Shown here: positions 1 to 9,160 of the stretch, piece by piece
How the letters are laid out: each line of letters starts with the position of its first letter
Numbering within the stretch: position 1 is the stretch's first letter
Assembly (NCBI GenBank): GCA_040255585.1
Contig: JBDZVI010000006.1
Coordinates: 19,112-83,111 of the forward strand
DNA from: JAAYYF01 sp040255585
GTDB lineage: Bacteria > Deinococcota > Deinococci > Deinococcales > Trueperaceae
DNA length: 64,000 nt
Direction of reading: 5' to 3'
Translations under genes and position numbers: made by a program
Notes under the pieces: model-generated
The model's database searches: none
Seen by the model: the letters and a program-made list of their open reading frames with translations, nothing else
Told to the model about the DNA's origin: nothing

Positions 1-602
1 TCGTGGAGTCGGGGCAGTGCAAGCGCGTGCTCGCCATCGGCGCGGAAGCGCTGACCAAGATCGTCGACTGGGGCGACCGTTCGACGGCGGTGCTGTTCGG
101 CGACGGCGGCGGCGCCGCCATAATCGCGGCAGTGCCGGAGCCGTACGGCGTGAAAGGCGTGGTGCTTGGCGCCGACGGCTCCGGCGCCGATCACCTCCAC
201 AAGCGTTCCGTCGGCGTGTGCCTGCCGAGCGGCGCGCGGCTCTCCGACTCGCTCTACATGAACGGCCGCGAGGTCTACAAGTTCGCCGTCAGGGTCATGA
301 ACACGGCCACCCTCGAGGCGGTCGAGAAGGCCGGTTTGGCGGTGGACGACATCTCCCTCTTCGTCCCCCACCAAGCGAACCTGCGCATCATCGAGGCGGC
401 GCGCGAGCGCCTCGCCCTTCCCAAGGAGCGCGTCGTCGTCACCGTCGACGAGTACGGCAACAACTCCACCGCCAGCATCCCGCTCGCCCTCGCGCACGCG
501 CTCGACACCGGCAGGATCAACGTGGGCGACAACCTGCTCCTCGTCTCGTTCGGCGCCGGCCTCACGTGGGCGTCGGCTGTCCTCACCTGGGGGCCGGCGT
601 GA
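1..602 (+). CDS. fabH: FabH, 3-oxoacyl-ACP synthase III, C-terminal part (partial at window edge)
   Basis: This is the C-terminal ~199 residues of beta-ketoacyl-ACP synthase III, which condenses acetyl-CoA with malonyl-ACP to start fatty-acid chains in the cytoplasm. The reading frame is open from the first bases, so the start and the active-site cysteine lie outside the window. Visible family marks are FVPHQANLRII (catalytic His, about residue 123 of the visible part) and DEYGNNSTASIP (catalytic Asn), plus the closing glycine-rich SFGAGLTWASA strand. The stop TGA (600-602) overlaps the GTG start of fabD by four bases, as expected for a translationally coupled fab operon. Confidence 0.95.
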   Translation, partial: VESGQCKRVLAIGAEALTKIVDWGDRSTAVLFGDGGGAAIIAAVPEPYGVKGVVLGADGSGADHLHKRSVGVCLPSGARLSDSLYMNGREVYKFAVRVMNTATLEAVEKAGLAVDDISLFVPHQANLRIIEAARERLALPKERVVVTVDEYGNNSTASIPLALAHALDTGRINVGDNLLLVSFGAGLTWASAVLTWGPA

Positions 603-1540
603 GCGGCGTACCTGGCGTCGTCGCCGCCCTCTTCCCCGGCCAGGGCTCCCAGGCCGTGGGCATGGCTCGGGAGCTCTACGAGGCCTCCCCGGCCGCCAAG
701 CGCGTGCTCGACGAGGCGGAGGCGGCCCTGCCCGGCCTGCTCGCGCTCATGTGGGAAGGCCCCGCCGACGAGTTGCAACTGACAGCGAACCAGCAGCCCG
801 CGCTGGTGGCGGCGGGCGCCGCCGCGTTCGCCGCCTACCTCGAGGCGGGCGGGGTCGCCCCGCGCCTGGCGGCCGGCCACTCGCTAGGCGAGTACACGGC
901 CCACGTCGCGTCCGGCACGCTGAGCGTGGCGGACGCCGTGCGCACCGTGCGCAAGCGCGGGCAGTACATGCAAGACGCGGTGCCGGCCGGCGCCGGCGCC
1001 ATGGCCGCCATCCTGAAGCTGGACGAGGGGGTCATCCGCGAGGTGCTCGCCGAGGTCGCCGCGGCCGGTCCGACCGACCTGGTGGCGGTCGCCAACCTGA
1101 ACGCGCCCGGTCAGACGGTCATCTCCGGCACCGCCTCCGGGGTCGAGAAGGCGACGGCGGCCCTCAAGGCCAGGGGCGGCCGCGCCATCCCGCTGAAGGT
1201 CAGCGCGCCCTTCCACTCTCCGCTCATGGAGCCCGCCGCAGCGCGCCTAGCGCCGGACCTGGCCGGGTTGACCTTCCGCGAGCCCGGCCTCACCGTCGTG
1301 TGCAACGTGACCGCCGAACCTCTCGCTGGGGCTTCGCAGGCCGCCCGGCTCCTCACCGAACAGGTGACGGCGCCCGTGCGGTGGGTCGAGTGCGTTGAGA
1401 AGCTCGCCTCGCTCGGGGCGAGCCGCTACATCGAGTTCGGTTCCGGCAACGTGCTGGTCGGACTGCTCGGGCGCATCCTGCCAGACGCGAGCGGCGTGGC
1501 CGTGACCGACCCCACCAGCCTCGCGGCCGCTCTCGCATAA
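599..1540 (+). CDS. fabD: FabD, malonyl-CoA:ACP transacylase
   Basis: Transfers malonyl from CoA to acyl carrier protein, supplying the extender unit for FabH and FabF. The open frame runs further upstream, but the family begins at the GTG at 599, which overlaps the fabH stop as GTGA and gives 313 residues, the usual FabD length. The oxyanion motif GQGSQ is at residues 14-18, the nucleophile elbow GHSLGEY places the catalytic serine at 95, and the catalytic histidine is in SAPFHSPLM near residue 205. Upstream sequence in the same frame is a shadow of fabH and is excluded. Confidence 0.95.
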   Translation: MSGVPGVVAALFPGQGSQAVGMARELYEASPAAKRVLDEAEAALPGLLALMWEGPADELQLTANQQPALVAAGAAAFAAYLEAGGVAPRLAAGHSLGEYTAHVASGTLSVADAVRTVRKRGQYMQDAVPAGAGAMAAILKLDEGVIREVLAEVAAAGPTDLVAVANLNAPGQTVISGTASGVEKATAALKARGGRAIPLKVSAPFHSPLMEPAAARLAPDLAGLTFREPGLTVVCNVTAEPLAGASQAARLLTEQVTAPVRWVECVEKLASLGASRYIEFGSGNVLVGLLGRILPDASGVAVTDPTSLAAALA

Positions 1541-1697
1541 TGGCTCACGCGTGGCCAAGGCCATGCCGGGCCGCCTGATGCGGATCCGCGCGCCTGATCG
1601 CCCGCCCCGGGTCGCCCGCCTCGGGTCGCCCATAGCGGGCCGGCCGTAGCGGGTCGCCCACACCGGGCACCATAAGGTCAACTTCCTAGGAGGTCTC
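1541..1697 (+). other. fabD-fabG spacer with short GGGTCGCCC repeats
   Basis: A 157-base gap holding several copies of GGGTCGCCC and related GC-rich words (about 1608-1668). It ends with a strong ribosome binding site AGGAGG (1688-1693), four bases before the GTG start of fabG at 1698. No gene or convincing promoter is seen. Confidence 0.5.
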
Positions 1698-2447
1698 GTG
1701 GACCAAGAACGCAAGCGCGTAGCGCTCGTCACCGGCTCGAGCCGCGGACTGGGCAAGGCCATCGCGGAGGCGTTTGGGCGCCGCGGCTACGCCGTGGCGG
1801 TGCATTACGTCAGCTCCGCCGGCCCTGCCGAGGCCGTGGCGGACGCCATCCGCGCCATGGGCTCGGAAGCGGAGGCGTTCGGGGCGGACGTCTCAGACGC
1901 GGCGCAGTGCCAGGACCTCATCAAGCGCGTCACGGAGCGCTTCGGCGCGCTGGACGTGCTCGTCAACAACGCCGGCGTGACGCGCGACACCCTCGCGCTG
2001 CGCATGAAGGACGAGGACTGGCAGAACGTGCTGAACACCAACCTGTCCTCGGCTTTCTACCTGGCGCGGGGCGCGCTGCGGGGCATGCTGCGCGCCGGCT
2101 ACGGTCGCGTGGTGAACGTCTCCTCGGTCGTCGGCCTGCGCGGCAACGTCGGCCAGGCGAACTACGTGGCCGCCAAGGCCGGCCTCATCGGGCTCACGAA
2201 GGCCCTGGCGCGCGAGTACGCCGCCAAGGGCGTCACGGTCAACGCGGTGGCGCCGGGCTTCATCGAGTCGGACATGACGGCGGCGCTGCCACCGGACGTC
2301 AAGGACGCCTACCTGAGGGAGATACCCGTAGGCCGCTTCGGAACGCCTCGGGACGTGGCCGAAGCGGTCGCGTTCCTCGCGAGCCCCGAGGCGGGCTACG
2401 TCAACGGCCAGACGCTGGTGGTTGACGGTGGGATGGTCATGCACTAG
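1698..2447 (+). CDS. fabG: FabG, 3-oxoacyl-ACP reductase
   Basis: Short-chain dehydrogenase that reduces 3-oxoacyl-ACP with NADPH in fatty-acid elongation. The 249-residue length is typical. The cofactor motif TGSSRGLGKA is at residues 12-21, the NNAG motif follows near residue 90, and the catalytic Ser-Tyr-Lys set is seen in NVSSVVG and YVAAK around residues 140-160. The GTG start at 1698 is fixed by AGGAGG four bases upstream. Context between fabD and acpP makes FabG much more likely than another SDR reductase. Confidence 0.95.
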   Translation: MDQERKRVALVTGSSRGLGKAIAEAFGRRGYAVAVHYVSSAGPAEAVADAIRAMGSEAEAFGADVSDAAQCQDLIKRVTERFGALDVLVNNAGVTRDTLALRMKDEDWQNVLNTNLSSAFYLARGALRGMLRAGYGRVVNVSSVVGLRGNVGQANYVAAKAGLIGLTKALAREYAAKGVTVNAVAPGFIESDMTAALPPDVKDAYLREIPVGRFGTPRDVAEAVAFLASPEAGYVNGQTLVVDGGMVMH

Positions 2448-2511
2448 CATCGCAAGGGCCGCGTGGCCGGTGGGGCGCGAGCCCACCGTTCACGAGGGCG
2501 CAACCGCGGTG

Positions 2512-2539
2512 TTGGCACGGCAATTACCCGTGCTACAGT
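2512..2539 (+). promoter_or_regulatory. Candidate promoter for acpP-fabF
   Basis: TTGGCA (2512-2517) and TACAGT (2534-2539) are separated by 16 bases, close to a sigma-70-type -35/-10 pair, and lie about 60 bases upstream of acpP. The fabG-acpP gap (149 bases) is longer than the other fab gaps, which supports an internal promoter for the highly expressed acyl carrier protein. Not tested. Confidence 0.4.
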
Positions 2540-2596
2540 CTCGCAAGACCAGCACTACATGAGCACGGCACGAACAGTTGCCAAGGAGGGAAAGTC

Positions 2597-2836
2597 GTGG
2601 ACGAGCACGAGATACTGGAGAAGATCAAGGACGTGGTCGCTGACAAGCTTGACGCCGACCCGAGCGACGTCACCGAGGAGTCCCGCTTCATGGACGACCT
2701 GGGCGCCGACTCCCTCGACGTCGTCGAGCTGATCATGGGCCTCGAGGACGAGTTCGGGGTCGAGATCTCCGACGAGGAAGCCGAGGGCATCCGCACGGTC
2801 GGGGACGCCGTCCGCTTCATCGCAGACAAGCAGTGA
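2597..2836 (+). CDS. acpP: Acyl carrier protein of fatty-acid synthesis
   Basis: A 79-residue acidic four-helix protein that carries acyl chains on 4'-phosphopantetheine. The attachment serine is Ser39 in GADSLDVVEL. The GTG start follows AAGGAGGG with good spacing. Its position between fabG and fabF is the classic arrangement. It is distinct from the second acyl carrier protein at 16868-17134, which sits in the polysaccharide locus and has a DSM rather than DSL attachment motif. Confidence 0.96.
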   Translation: MDEHEILEKIKDVVADKLDADPSDVTEESRFMDDLGADSLDVVELIMGLEDEFGVEISDEEAEGIRTVGDAVRFIADKQ

Positions 2837-2952
2837 GGACCGGCCCCGGCTCGAGCTTGACCGCTCACGCGCGGGGCCACGGTCGCAGCACGGTCGACGG
2901 CGCACCGTGCGTCACGCTCGCTCGCCGTTGCAACCGTTAACTTAGGACGACC

Positions 2953-4182
2953 ATGAGACGAGTCGTTATCACCGGTGTCGGGCCCGTAACGCCGATCGGC
3001 GTAGGCGCCGCCGAGTTCCTGGCGGCCCAGCACGTGGCCAAGAACGGTATCAGACCCATCACCCTGTTCGATGCCAGCGACCTCTCCGTGCGTTTCGCTG
3101 GCGAGGTCGACGTCGACGTGGCCGCCTACCTGGAGCCCAAGGAGGCCAGGCGCCTCGACCGCTTCGTGCAGTTCGCGCTCATCGGGGCGGATCTCGCCTT
3201 GGCAGACTCCGGCCTGAGCGCCGAAGAGGTAGCGGGCGAGCATACGGGCACGTGCGTCGGCTCCGGCATCGGCGGCCTCGCCACGTGGGAGGAGCAGTCC
3301 AAGACCCGGTTCGAGCGCTCCCCCATGCGCATCAGCCCCTTCTTCATCCCCATGCTCATCGCCAACATGGCCAGCGGGCACGTCGCCATGCGTTTCGGCC
3401 TCACGGGGCCGAGCTCGAGCGTCGTAACGGCCTGCGCCACCGGCTCGGGCAACATCGGCGACGGCTACCGCATGATCCAGCGCGGGGAGGCCGACATCGT
3501 CTTCGCGGGCGGCTCCGAGGCGCCCGTCACCCCCATGGGGATCGGCGGCTTCGCCGTCATGAAGGCCCTGTCCACCCGCAACGACAGCCCTGAGACGGCC
3601 AGCCGGCCCTTCACCGCCAGCCGCGACGGCTTCGTGGCCGGCGAGGGCGCTGGCATCCTGATCCTGGAAGAGTACGAGCGCGCCGTCAAGCGCGGCGCCC
3701 GCATCTACGCCGAGATCGTCGGGTACGGCACGAGCGCCGACGCGCATCACATCACGGCGCCGGCGCCGGGCGGCACGGGCGCCATCGCGGCCATCAGGCG
3801 CGCGCTCAAGGACGCCAAGATCACCCCAGATCAGGTCGGTTACATCAACGCCCACGGCACTAGCACGGAAGCGAACGACCTCAACGAGACGCTCGCCTTC
3901 AAGGCCGTCTGGGAGGGCCACGGCCCGGTGCCACCCGTCTCCTCGACCAAGTCGATGACGGGGCACACCCTGGGGGCGGCCGGCGGCATCGAGGGGATCG
4001 CGACGGTGCAGGCCATCCACTACGGCGTCCTGCCCCCGACGCGCAACTACATCGACCCCGACCCCGTCCTCGACCTCGACTACATCCCCGAGGGCGCGCG
4101 CGAGAAGCGGGTCGACGTGGCCATCTCCACCAACTTCGCCTTCGGCGGCCAGAACGCCTGCTTGGTATTCAAGCGCGTCTGA
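2953..4182 (+). CDS. fabF: FabF, 3-oxoacyl-ACP synthase II
   Basis: Condensing enzyme that elongates acyl-ACP with malonyl-ACP. It has 409 residues, normal for FabF. The active-site cysteine is Cys161 in VVTACATGSGNIGDG. The two histidines are in NAHGTSTEAND (about 299) and MTGHTLGAAGG (about 336), giving the Cys-His-His triad of the KAS I/II group. The last six codons (VFKRV and stop) form the first unit of an 18-base tandem repeat that continues three more times downstream of the stop. Confidence 0.95.
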   Translation: MRRVVITGVGPVTPIGVGAAEFLAAQHVAKNGIRPITLFDASDLSVRFAGEVDVDVAAYLEPKEARRLDRFVQFALIGADLALADSGLSAEEVAGEHTGTCVGSGIGGLATWEEQSKTRFERSPMRISPFFIPMLIANMASGHVAMRFGLTGPSSSVVTACATGSGNIGDGYRMIQRGEADIVFAGGSEAPVTPMGIGGFAVMKALSTRNDSPETASRPFTASRDGFVAGEGAGILILEEYERAVKRGARIYAEIVGYGTSADAHHITAPAPGGTGAIAAIRRALKDAKITPDQVGYINAHGTSTEANDLNETLAFKAVWEGHGPVPPVSSTKSMTGHTLGAAGGIEGIATVQAIHYGVLPPTRNYIDPDPVLDLDYIPEGAREKRVDVAISTNFAFGGQNACLVFKRV

Positions 4183-4236
4183 GTCCTCAAGCGCATATAG
4201 GTCTTCAAGCGCGTCTGAGTCTTCAAGCGCGTCTAG
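4165..4236 (+). repeat. 18-base tandem repeat made from the fabF 3' end, four units
   Basis: Four contiguous 18-base units (4165-4182, 4183-4200, 4201-4218, 4219-4236) of the form GTnyTCAAGCGCrtmTrr. Unit 1 is the end of fabF coding for VFKRV-stop. Each later unit, read in the same frame, again encodes V-(F/L)-K-R-(V/I) followed by a stop (TAG, TGA, TAG). The final unit overlaps the murJ stop codon on the opposite strand (4233-4235). Confidence 0.9.
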
Positions 4237-5774
4237 CGACCCGACGGGCGTAACCGCCTGAGCACCGCGGCTAGTTCAGGCAGCCCAAGGAGGGCGCCGG
4301 CCGCCGCGAAGACCGCCATCAGCACCCCGCCCCCCACGGCCAGGCGCCCGACCTGGCTCCACCAGCCGGCGCCGATAGGTAGAACGGCGAGGGCCAAGGC
4401 GGCCGCGCCCGTAGCCAAGCCGGCCGCGAGCCACACCTTCAAGGCCCCCGACGCCCACCGGCCGAGGCCGAAGCCCTCGCGCCTCTCGACGAGCCAGGCG
4501 GCGACGAGGAGCTGCAGCCAGGCCGCCACGGCCGTCGCCCACGCCACGCCGGCGATGCCGAACGCGCGCGACAGGACGACGTACAGCACCCCCTGCAGCG
4601 TCAGGAACGCGAGGACGAGCACGACCGGGGTGCGCACGATGCGCCTGACGTAGAACGTCCGGATGAGCAGGTTGAAGGCGCCGATGGGGAACACGGCGAA
4701 GCCAAGCGGCAACGTGGCGGCGATTGTGAACGCGCGCAACTGGGCGTCCATGGGCTCGCCGAGGAGCGAGCGCCAGTTGTAGACCGCGTCGACGGCCGGT
4801 CCGGCCAGCAGCGCGAGGGCCAGGCCCGCCGGCACCGTCAGGAACGTTATGAACCGCAGACCCTCCGCGAGGGTGGGGGCGAACGACTCCGGCTCGTGCA
4901 CGGCGTGGTCGGAGAGGCGCGAGTAGTACGCGAGCGCCGGCGAGATGCTGAAGAGCCCAAGCGCCAGGCTGAGGAACAGGTCGGCGAGGTAGAAGGCGCC
5001 TTGCGCCCCGGCGTCGATGGCCGTGATGACGTTGGACGCGACCACGTTGAGCACCTGCCGCCCGCCGGCCGTGAACGCGAACGGGAGCATGAGGAGCAGC
5101 ACGGAGCCGAGCGCCGGGTGCCAGAGCGCGCCGAGCCGCGGCATGAGGCCGGAGCGGACCAAGGCCGGGACCTGCACGAGGAGCTGCGCGGCCCCACCAA
5201 GGACATGCGCCCACGCGAGCATCACGGCCTGGCCAGGGAAGAGGGCCATGAGCACGACCGTGACGACGTTGAGCGCGACGGGCGCCCAGGCGGGCGCGAG
5301 GAAGCGCTCCTCGGCGTTCAGGATCCCCATCGCCAGCGCCGACAACGAGATGGCCGGCAGGAACGGGAAGACGATCCGCACGAGCCTGGTCGTGAGCTCG
5401 AGGTCCACGTTGCCGGCCGACGAGATGAGCAGGCGCGCGAGGAGCGGCGCGGCCAGGTAGGCGCCCACTAGCAGCAGGCCGTTGACGAGCATGAGGAGGG
5501 CGAGGAGCGCCCCGGCCATGCGCCTCGCGTCGCGCGGCTCGAGACCCTTGTAGACGGGGATGAACGAGTTGGTCAGCGCCCCCTCGGCCAGCAGCTCGCG
5601 GAAGAGGTTGGGGACCTTGAAGGCCGTCACGAACGCGTCGATGACGGCGGTCGGGAAGAACTGCGCCAGCAAGGAGTTCTTGAGGAGCCCCGTGACGCGG
5701 CTGGCGAGCGTGCCGACCATGAGGGTCACGGCGCCGCGGCGGGTGCTGGTCCTGTGGCTCACGCGCGCCATCAT
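4233..5774 (-). CDS. murJ: MurJ, lipid II flippase
   Basis: Polytopic MOP-superfamily membrane protein (513 residues) that flips lipid II across the cytoplasmic membrane for peptidoglycan synthesis. The N-terminal signature is characteristic: basic residues followed by LASRVTGLLKNSLLAQFF, then DAFVTAFKVPNLFRELLAEG and ALTNSFIPVY. About 13-14 hydrophobic segments follow. It is convergent with fabF, and its stop codon lies inside the fabF-derived tandem repeat. Start is one of two adjacent ATG codons at 5774/5771. Confidence 0.93.
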   Translation of the reverse strand: MMARVSHRTSTRRGAVTLMVGTLASRVTGLLKNSLLAQFFPTAVIDAFVTAFKVPNLFRELLAEGALTNSFIPVYKGLEPRDARRMAGALLALLMLVNGLLLVGAYLAAPLLARLLISSAGNVDLELTTRLVRIVFPFLPAISLSALAMGILNAEERFLAPAWAPVALNVVTVVLMALFPGQAVMLAWAHVLGGAAQLLVQVPALVRSGLMPRLGALWHPALGSVLLLMLPFAFTAGGRQVLNVVASNVITAIDAGAQGAFYLADLFLSLALGLFSISPALAYYSRLSDHAVHEPESFAPTLAEGLRFITFLTVPAGLALALLAGPAVDAVYNWRSLLGEPMDAQLRAFTIAATLPLGFAVFPIGAFNLLIRTFYVRRIVRTPVVLVLAFLTLQGVLYVVLSRAFGIAGVAWATAVAAWLQLLVAAWLVERREGFGLGRWASGALKVWLAAGLATGAAALALAVLPIGAGWWSQVGRLAVGGGVLMAVFAAAGALLGLPELAAVLRRLRPSGR

Positions 5775-5836
5775 CGCATCATGGCGCCGCGAACCGCCCC
5801 GGCGCTATCATGTACGCCAGCTCGGAAGGAGCTTCC

Positions 5837-6424
5837 ATGGTCGACGACACCCATCACGCCACGCGCGTCAGCCTGACCGCGCAGTACGACCACCCCTCCA
5901 AGGCGCGCGACGCCGCGGCGGCCCTCGAAGCCGCCGGGTTCGACAAGGGCGACGTGAAGGTGGTGGCCGGCGCCTCGGACGAGATCCTGCGGGCCCAACG
6001 CCAGTCCGACCCGTACGTGCTCCAGCGCGACGAGGTCCCGCCTGCCACCGGCGCGGCCATGGGGTTCGTCGTCGGGCTCCTCGGCTTCGGCTTCCTCGGC
6101 CTGCTCACGGGCTCCGGCCTTGTGAACATCATGGGCAAGGAGGCCGCCCAGGCGGTCGGCCCGTTCTGGGCGGCCGTCATCGCCGGCGGCATCGGCGGGC
6201 TCGGCCTGGCTCTGGCCGGCTACATCTTCAACGCCCCGCTGCCGCTGCCCGAACCGCCTGAGCACGCCCCCGGCAAGCCGGACCCGCGCACCTTCGTCTC
6301 CGTGCTCACCGAGCCGGGCAAGCAGGCTGCGGCCGGCGCCGCCCTGAGCCGTTTCGAACCCGGTCTCCTGACCGAATGGCAGGCCGACAACGGTGAGTGG
6401 TTGCCGCAGCACACTCGGGCTTGA
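5837..6424 (+). CDS. Small two-helix membrane protein, YflT/stress-17M-like N-terminus
   Basis: A 195-residue protein. The N-terminal ~60 residues (AQYDHPSKARDAAAALEAAG, then DKGDVKVVAG) resemble the ferredoxin-like fold of general stress protein 17M/YflT-type proteins. Two glycine-rich hydrophobic segments follow (about residues 75-95 and 115-135), then a soluble tail. The ATG at 5837 is chosen because GGAAGGAG lies seven bases upstream; an in-frame ATG 27 bases further up lacks such a site. It is divergent from murJ. Function is not established; a role in envelope stress is only a guess from the N-terminal resemblance. Confidence 0.7.
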   Translation: MVDDTHHATRVSLTAQYDHPSKARDAAAALEAAGFDKGDVKVVAGASDEILRAQRQSDPYVLQRDEVPPATGAAMGFVVGLLGFGFLGLLTGSGLVNIMGKEAAQAVGPFWAAVIAGGIGGLGLALAGYIFNAPLPLPEPPEHAPGKPDPRTFVSVLTEPGKQAAAGAALSRFEPGLLTEWQADNGEWLPQHTRA

Positions 6425-6694
6425 GGTGGGCGCCTAGCGCGTCGCCGTCTGCCGCTCGGGCTGCCAGCTCCATCGACGGCAACCGCTGAAGGCGGTGCGC
6501 CAGCCGGGTCGCGGCGACCGGCCGGTCCTCGCGCCGGGCTCTCTCGTGTCGCGTCCTATAACGCCGCGTTCTTTCGCGTCGCGTTCTCTCGCGCCGCGTC
6601 TGCCGTGAGGTATGACGCATCCTTCGCTGTGGCGGCTCGCTAGAGTGGCCCGGCGTAACCTCCGTGTCCAGCGCGGAAGGAAGGTCAGGAAGTC
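6425..6694 (+). other. Intergenic region with degenerate GCGTCGCGT-type repeats
   Basis: A 270-base gap. Between about 6541 and 6607 it holds imperfect repeats of TCGCGTCGCGTTCT / CGCGCCGCGT. A purine-rich ribosome binding region (GGAAGGAAGGTCAGGAAG) precedes the GTG start at 6695. I see no gene, terminator or convincing promoter. Confidence 0.4.
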
Positions 6695-8005
6695 GTGTCG
6701 CAAGTAGAGCAGCTCGCCGCCAACCGCGCCGAGCGTATAGCCGTCGTCGGTCAGGGTTACGTGGGTCTGCCCTTGACGCTCGCCTTCGGAGAAGCCTTCC
6801 AGGATGTCGTCGCTTTCGACATCGACGAGGCCAAGATAGCTCGCCTGAAACGAGGTATCGACCACACGGGCGAGGCGGACGAGGCGAAGCTGACCGCCAC
6901 CACGGTCAAGTTCACGGCCGACCAGGCAGACCTCGACGGCTGCACGTTCTTCGTGGTGGCCGTTCCTACGCCGATCGACGAGCTCAACCGGCCGGACCTA
7001 CGCATACTGGCGTCCGCCAGTCGCATCGTCGGCCAAGCCCTCGCTCGCGGAGCGGTGGTCGTGTACGAGTCGACGGTCTACCCCGGCGTGACCGAGGAGT
7101 TCTGCGCCCCCATCCTGGCCAAGGAGTCCGGCCTCGCGTCCGGCAGCGGCTTCGCTCTCGGCTACTCGCCGGAGCGCATCAACCCGGGCGACAAAGAGCA
7201 CACACTGACGAGCATAGTCAAGGTGGTCGCCGGTCAGGACCCCGCGACCCTCGACCGGATCGCGGCCGTCTACGGCGCCGTCGTCAGCGCCGGCGTGTAC
7301 CGCGCCAGCAGCATCAAGGTGGCGGAGGCCGCGAAGGTCATAGAGAACACCCAGCGCGACCTGAACATCGCGCTCATGAACGAGTTGGCCATGATCTTCG
7401 ACCGGATCGGGATAGACACGCTGGAGGTCCTGGAGGCCGCCGGCACGAAGTGGAACTTCCTGCCGTTCAGGCCGGGGCTGGTCGGCGGGCACTGCATCGG
7501 CGTCGACCCCTACTACCTGACGACCAAGGCTCAAGAGGTCGGTTACGACCCGCAAGTGATCCTCGCCGGGCGGCGGATCAACGACGGCATGGGGACCTTC
7601 GTAGCGCAGAAGACCGTGAAGCTCCTCGCCACGAGCGGACTGCCGGTCAATGACGCCCGCGTCGGCGTGCTGGGGCTGACGTTCAAGGAGAACGTGCCCG
7701 ACCTGCGCAACTCGCGCGTGCCTGACATCCTGGCGGAGCTGGCCGAGTACTCCATCGCGCCGCTCGTGCACGACAGCATGGCGGACCCGGGCGAGGCGCG
7801 CCACGAGTACGGGGTCGAACTCGCCGATCTGGACGAGTTCCGCGCCCTCGACGCCCTCGTCATCGCCGTCGCCCACCGGGGCTACCGCGAACGCGTCCTC
7901 GAAAGGCTGCCGAGCATGCTCAAGGCCGGCGGCGTGGTGGTGGACGTCAAGTCGCTCCTCAAGGGCGCGAGCCTGCCGCCTTCCGTAAGGTACTGGAGCC
8001 TATGA
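6695..8005 (+). CDS. UDP-N-acetylhexosamine 6-dehydrogenase (TviB/WbpO/WbpA-like)
   Basis: Oxidises C6 of a UDP-N-acetyl-hexosamine twice with NAD+ to the uronic acid, giving an acidic sugar donor for exopolysaccharide. It has 436 residues. The NAD-binding motif VVGQGYVGLPL is at residues 18-28, the catalytic Cys267 lies in GGHCIGVDPYYL, and KWNFLPFRPG and the C-terminal half (GLTFKENVPDLRNS) are typical of the TviB/WbpO branch. Substrate (GlcNAc, GalNAc or ManNAc derivative) cannot be told from sequence alone. GTG start preceded by a purine-rich site. The next gene, an epimerase, overlaps by four bases (ATGA), so the two probably act in sequence. Confidence 0.88.
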   Translation: MSQVEQLAANRAERIAVVGQGYVGLPLTLAFGEAFQDVVAFDIDEAKIARLKRGIDHTGEADEAKLTATTVKFTADQADLDGCTFFVVAVPTPIDELNRPDLRILASASRIVGQALARGAVVVYESTVYPGVTEEFCAPILAKESGLASGSGFALGYSPERINPGDKEHTLTSIVKVVAGQDPATLDRIAAVYGAVVSAGVYRASSIKVAEAAKVIENTQRDLNIALMNELAMIFDRIGIDTLEVLEAAGTKWNFLPFRPGLVGGHCIGVDPYYLTTKAQEVGYDPQVILAGRRINDGMGTFVAQKTVKLLATSGLPVNDARVGVLGLTFKENVPDLRNSRVPDILAELAEYSIAPLVHDSMADPGEARHEYGVELADLDEFRALDALVIAVAHRGYRERVLERLPSMLKAGGVVVDVKSLLKGASLPPSVRYWSL

Positions 8006-9021
8006 CCGGCGCACGGCGGTACCTGGTAACCGGGACGGCCGGCTTCATCGGCTACCACCTCGCCGAGCGGCTCCTCGAGCGCGGCGCCCACGTCGTCGGG
8101 GTGGACAACCTCAACGACTACTACGACGTCAGGCTCAAGCACGCTCGCTTGGAGCGCCTCTCCCGACACGCCAACCACCGGTTCGAGAAGCTCGACCTCG
8201 CCGACCGCGCCGCGCTCACCAGGGTGTTCGAGGAGACACGACCCCAGGTCGTCATCAACCTCGCCGCGCAGGCCGGCGTGCGCTATTCGCTCATCAATCC
8301 GCAGGCCTACGTCGACAGCAACCTCGTCGGCTTCGTCAACGTGCTCGAGGCATGCCGTCACCACGCCGTCGAGCACCTCGTCTACGCATCGTCAAGCTCG
8401 GTCTACGGCGCCAACACGACCACGCCGTTCTCCGTGCACGACAACGTCGACCACCCTCTCAGCCTCTACGCGGCCTCCAAGAAGGCCAACGAGCTGATGG
8501 CGCACACGTACTCCCACCTCTACCGGCTGCCGACGACCGGCCTGCGCTTCTTCACGGTCTACGGTCCCTGGGGTCGCCCCGACATGGCCATCTTCCTCTT
8601 CACCAAGGCGATCCTCGAAGGTCGGCCCATCGACGTCTTCAACAACGGCGACATGCAGCGCGACTTCACTTACATAGACGACATCGTCGAGGGCGTCGTG
8701 CGCACGGCGGACCGCGTGGCGACACCCAACCCGGCGTGGAGCGGCGCGGCGCCGGACCCTGGCACTAGCAACGCGCCTTACCGCCTCTACAACATCGGCA
8801 ACAACCGCCCCGTCCAGCTCATGCGGCTGATCGGCCTCATCGAGGACGAACTGGGCATCGAGGCCAAGAAGAACTTCCTGCCCATGCAACCAGGCGACGT
8901 GCCGGCCACCTACGCCGACGTCGACGCCCTCGTGGAGGACGTCGGCTTCAGGCCTGCTACCCCGCTCGAGGTAGGCGTTCGTCGGTTCGTAGCCTGGTAC
9001 CGCGAGTACCATGGCGTCTAG
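8002..9021 (+). CDS. NAD-dependent UDP-sugar epimerase, UDP-glucuronate 4-epimerase type
   Basis: Extended SDR of 339 residues that probably epimerises C4 of a UDP-uronic acid. The N-terminal GTAGFIGYHLAERLLERG binds NAD, and GVDNLNDYYDVRLKHARLE is the hallmark of the UDP-glucuronate 4-epimerase group (also seen in TviC-like enzymes). The catalytic YAASK tetrad residues are near 157. The start overlaps the stop of the dehydrogenase by four bases, so its natural substrate is probably the uronic acid made by that enzyme rather than plain UDP-glucuronate. Confidence 0.85.
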   Translation: MTGARRYLVTGTAGFIGYHLAERLLERGAHVVGVDNLNDYYDVRLKHARLERLSRHANHRFEKLDLADRAALTRVFEETRPQVVINLAAQAGVRYSLINPQAYVDSNLVGFVNVLEACRHHAVEHLVYASSSSVYGANTTTPFSVHDNVDHPLSLYAASKKANELMAHTYSHLYRLPTTGLRFFTVYGPWGRPDMAIFLFTKAILEGRPIDVFNNGDMQRDFTYIDDIVEGVVRTADRVATPNPAWSGAAPDPGTSNAPYRLYNIGNNRPVQLMRLIGLIEDELGIEAKKNFLPMQPGDVPATYADVDALVEDVGFRPATPLEVGVRRFVAWYREYHGV

Positions 9022-9160
9022 GGGAGCAGCTCTGGCGGCCCGACACCTGCTTCATTAACCCGTCAGTGAGTGGCTTGTAATAGCTCGATGCATACACTGG
9101 ACCCGTTGGCGACGGCTTCAGGCTAGTGCGTGGAGCCGAAAGTTAGCGAGGAGACAACAG

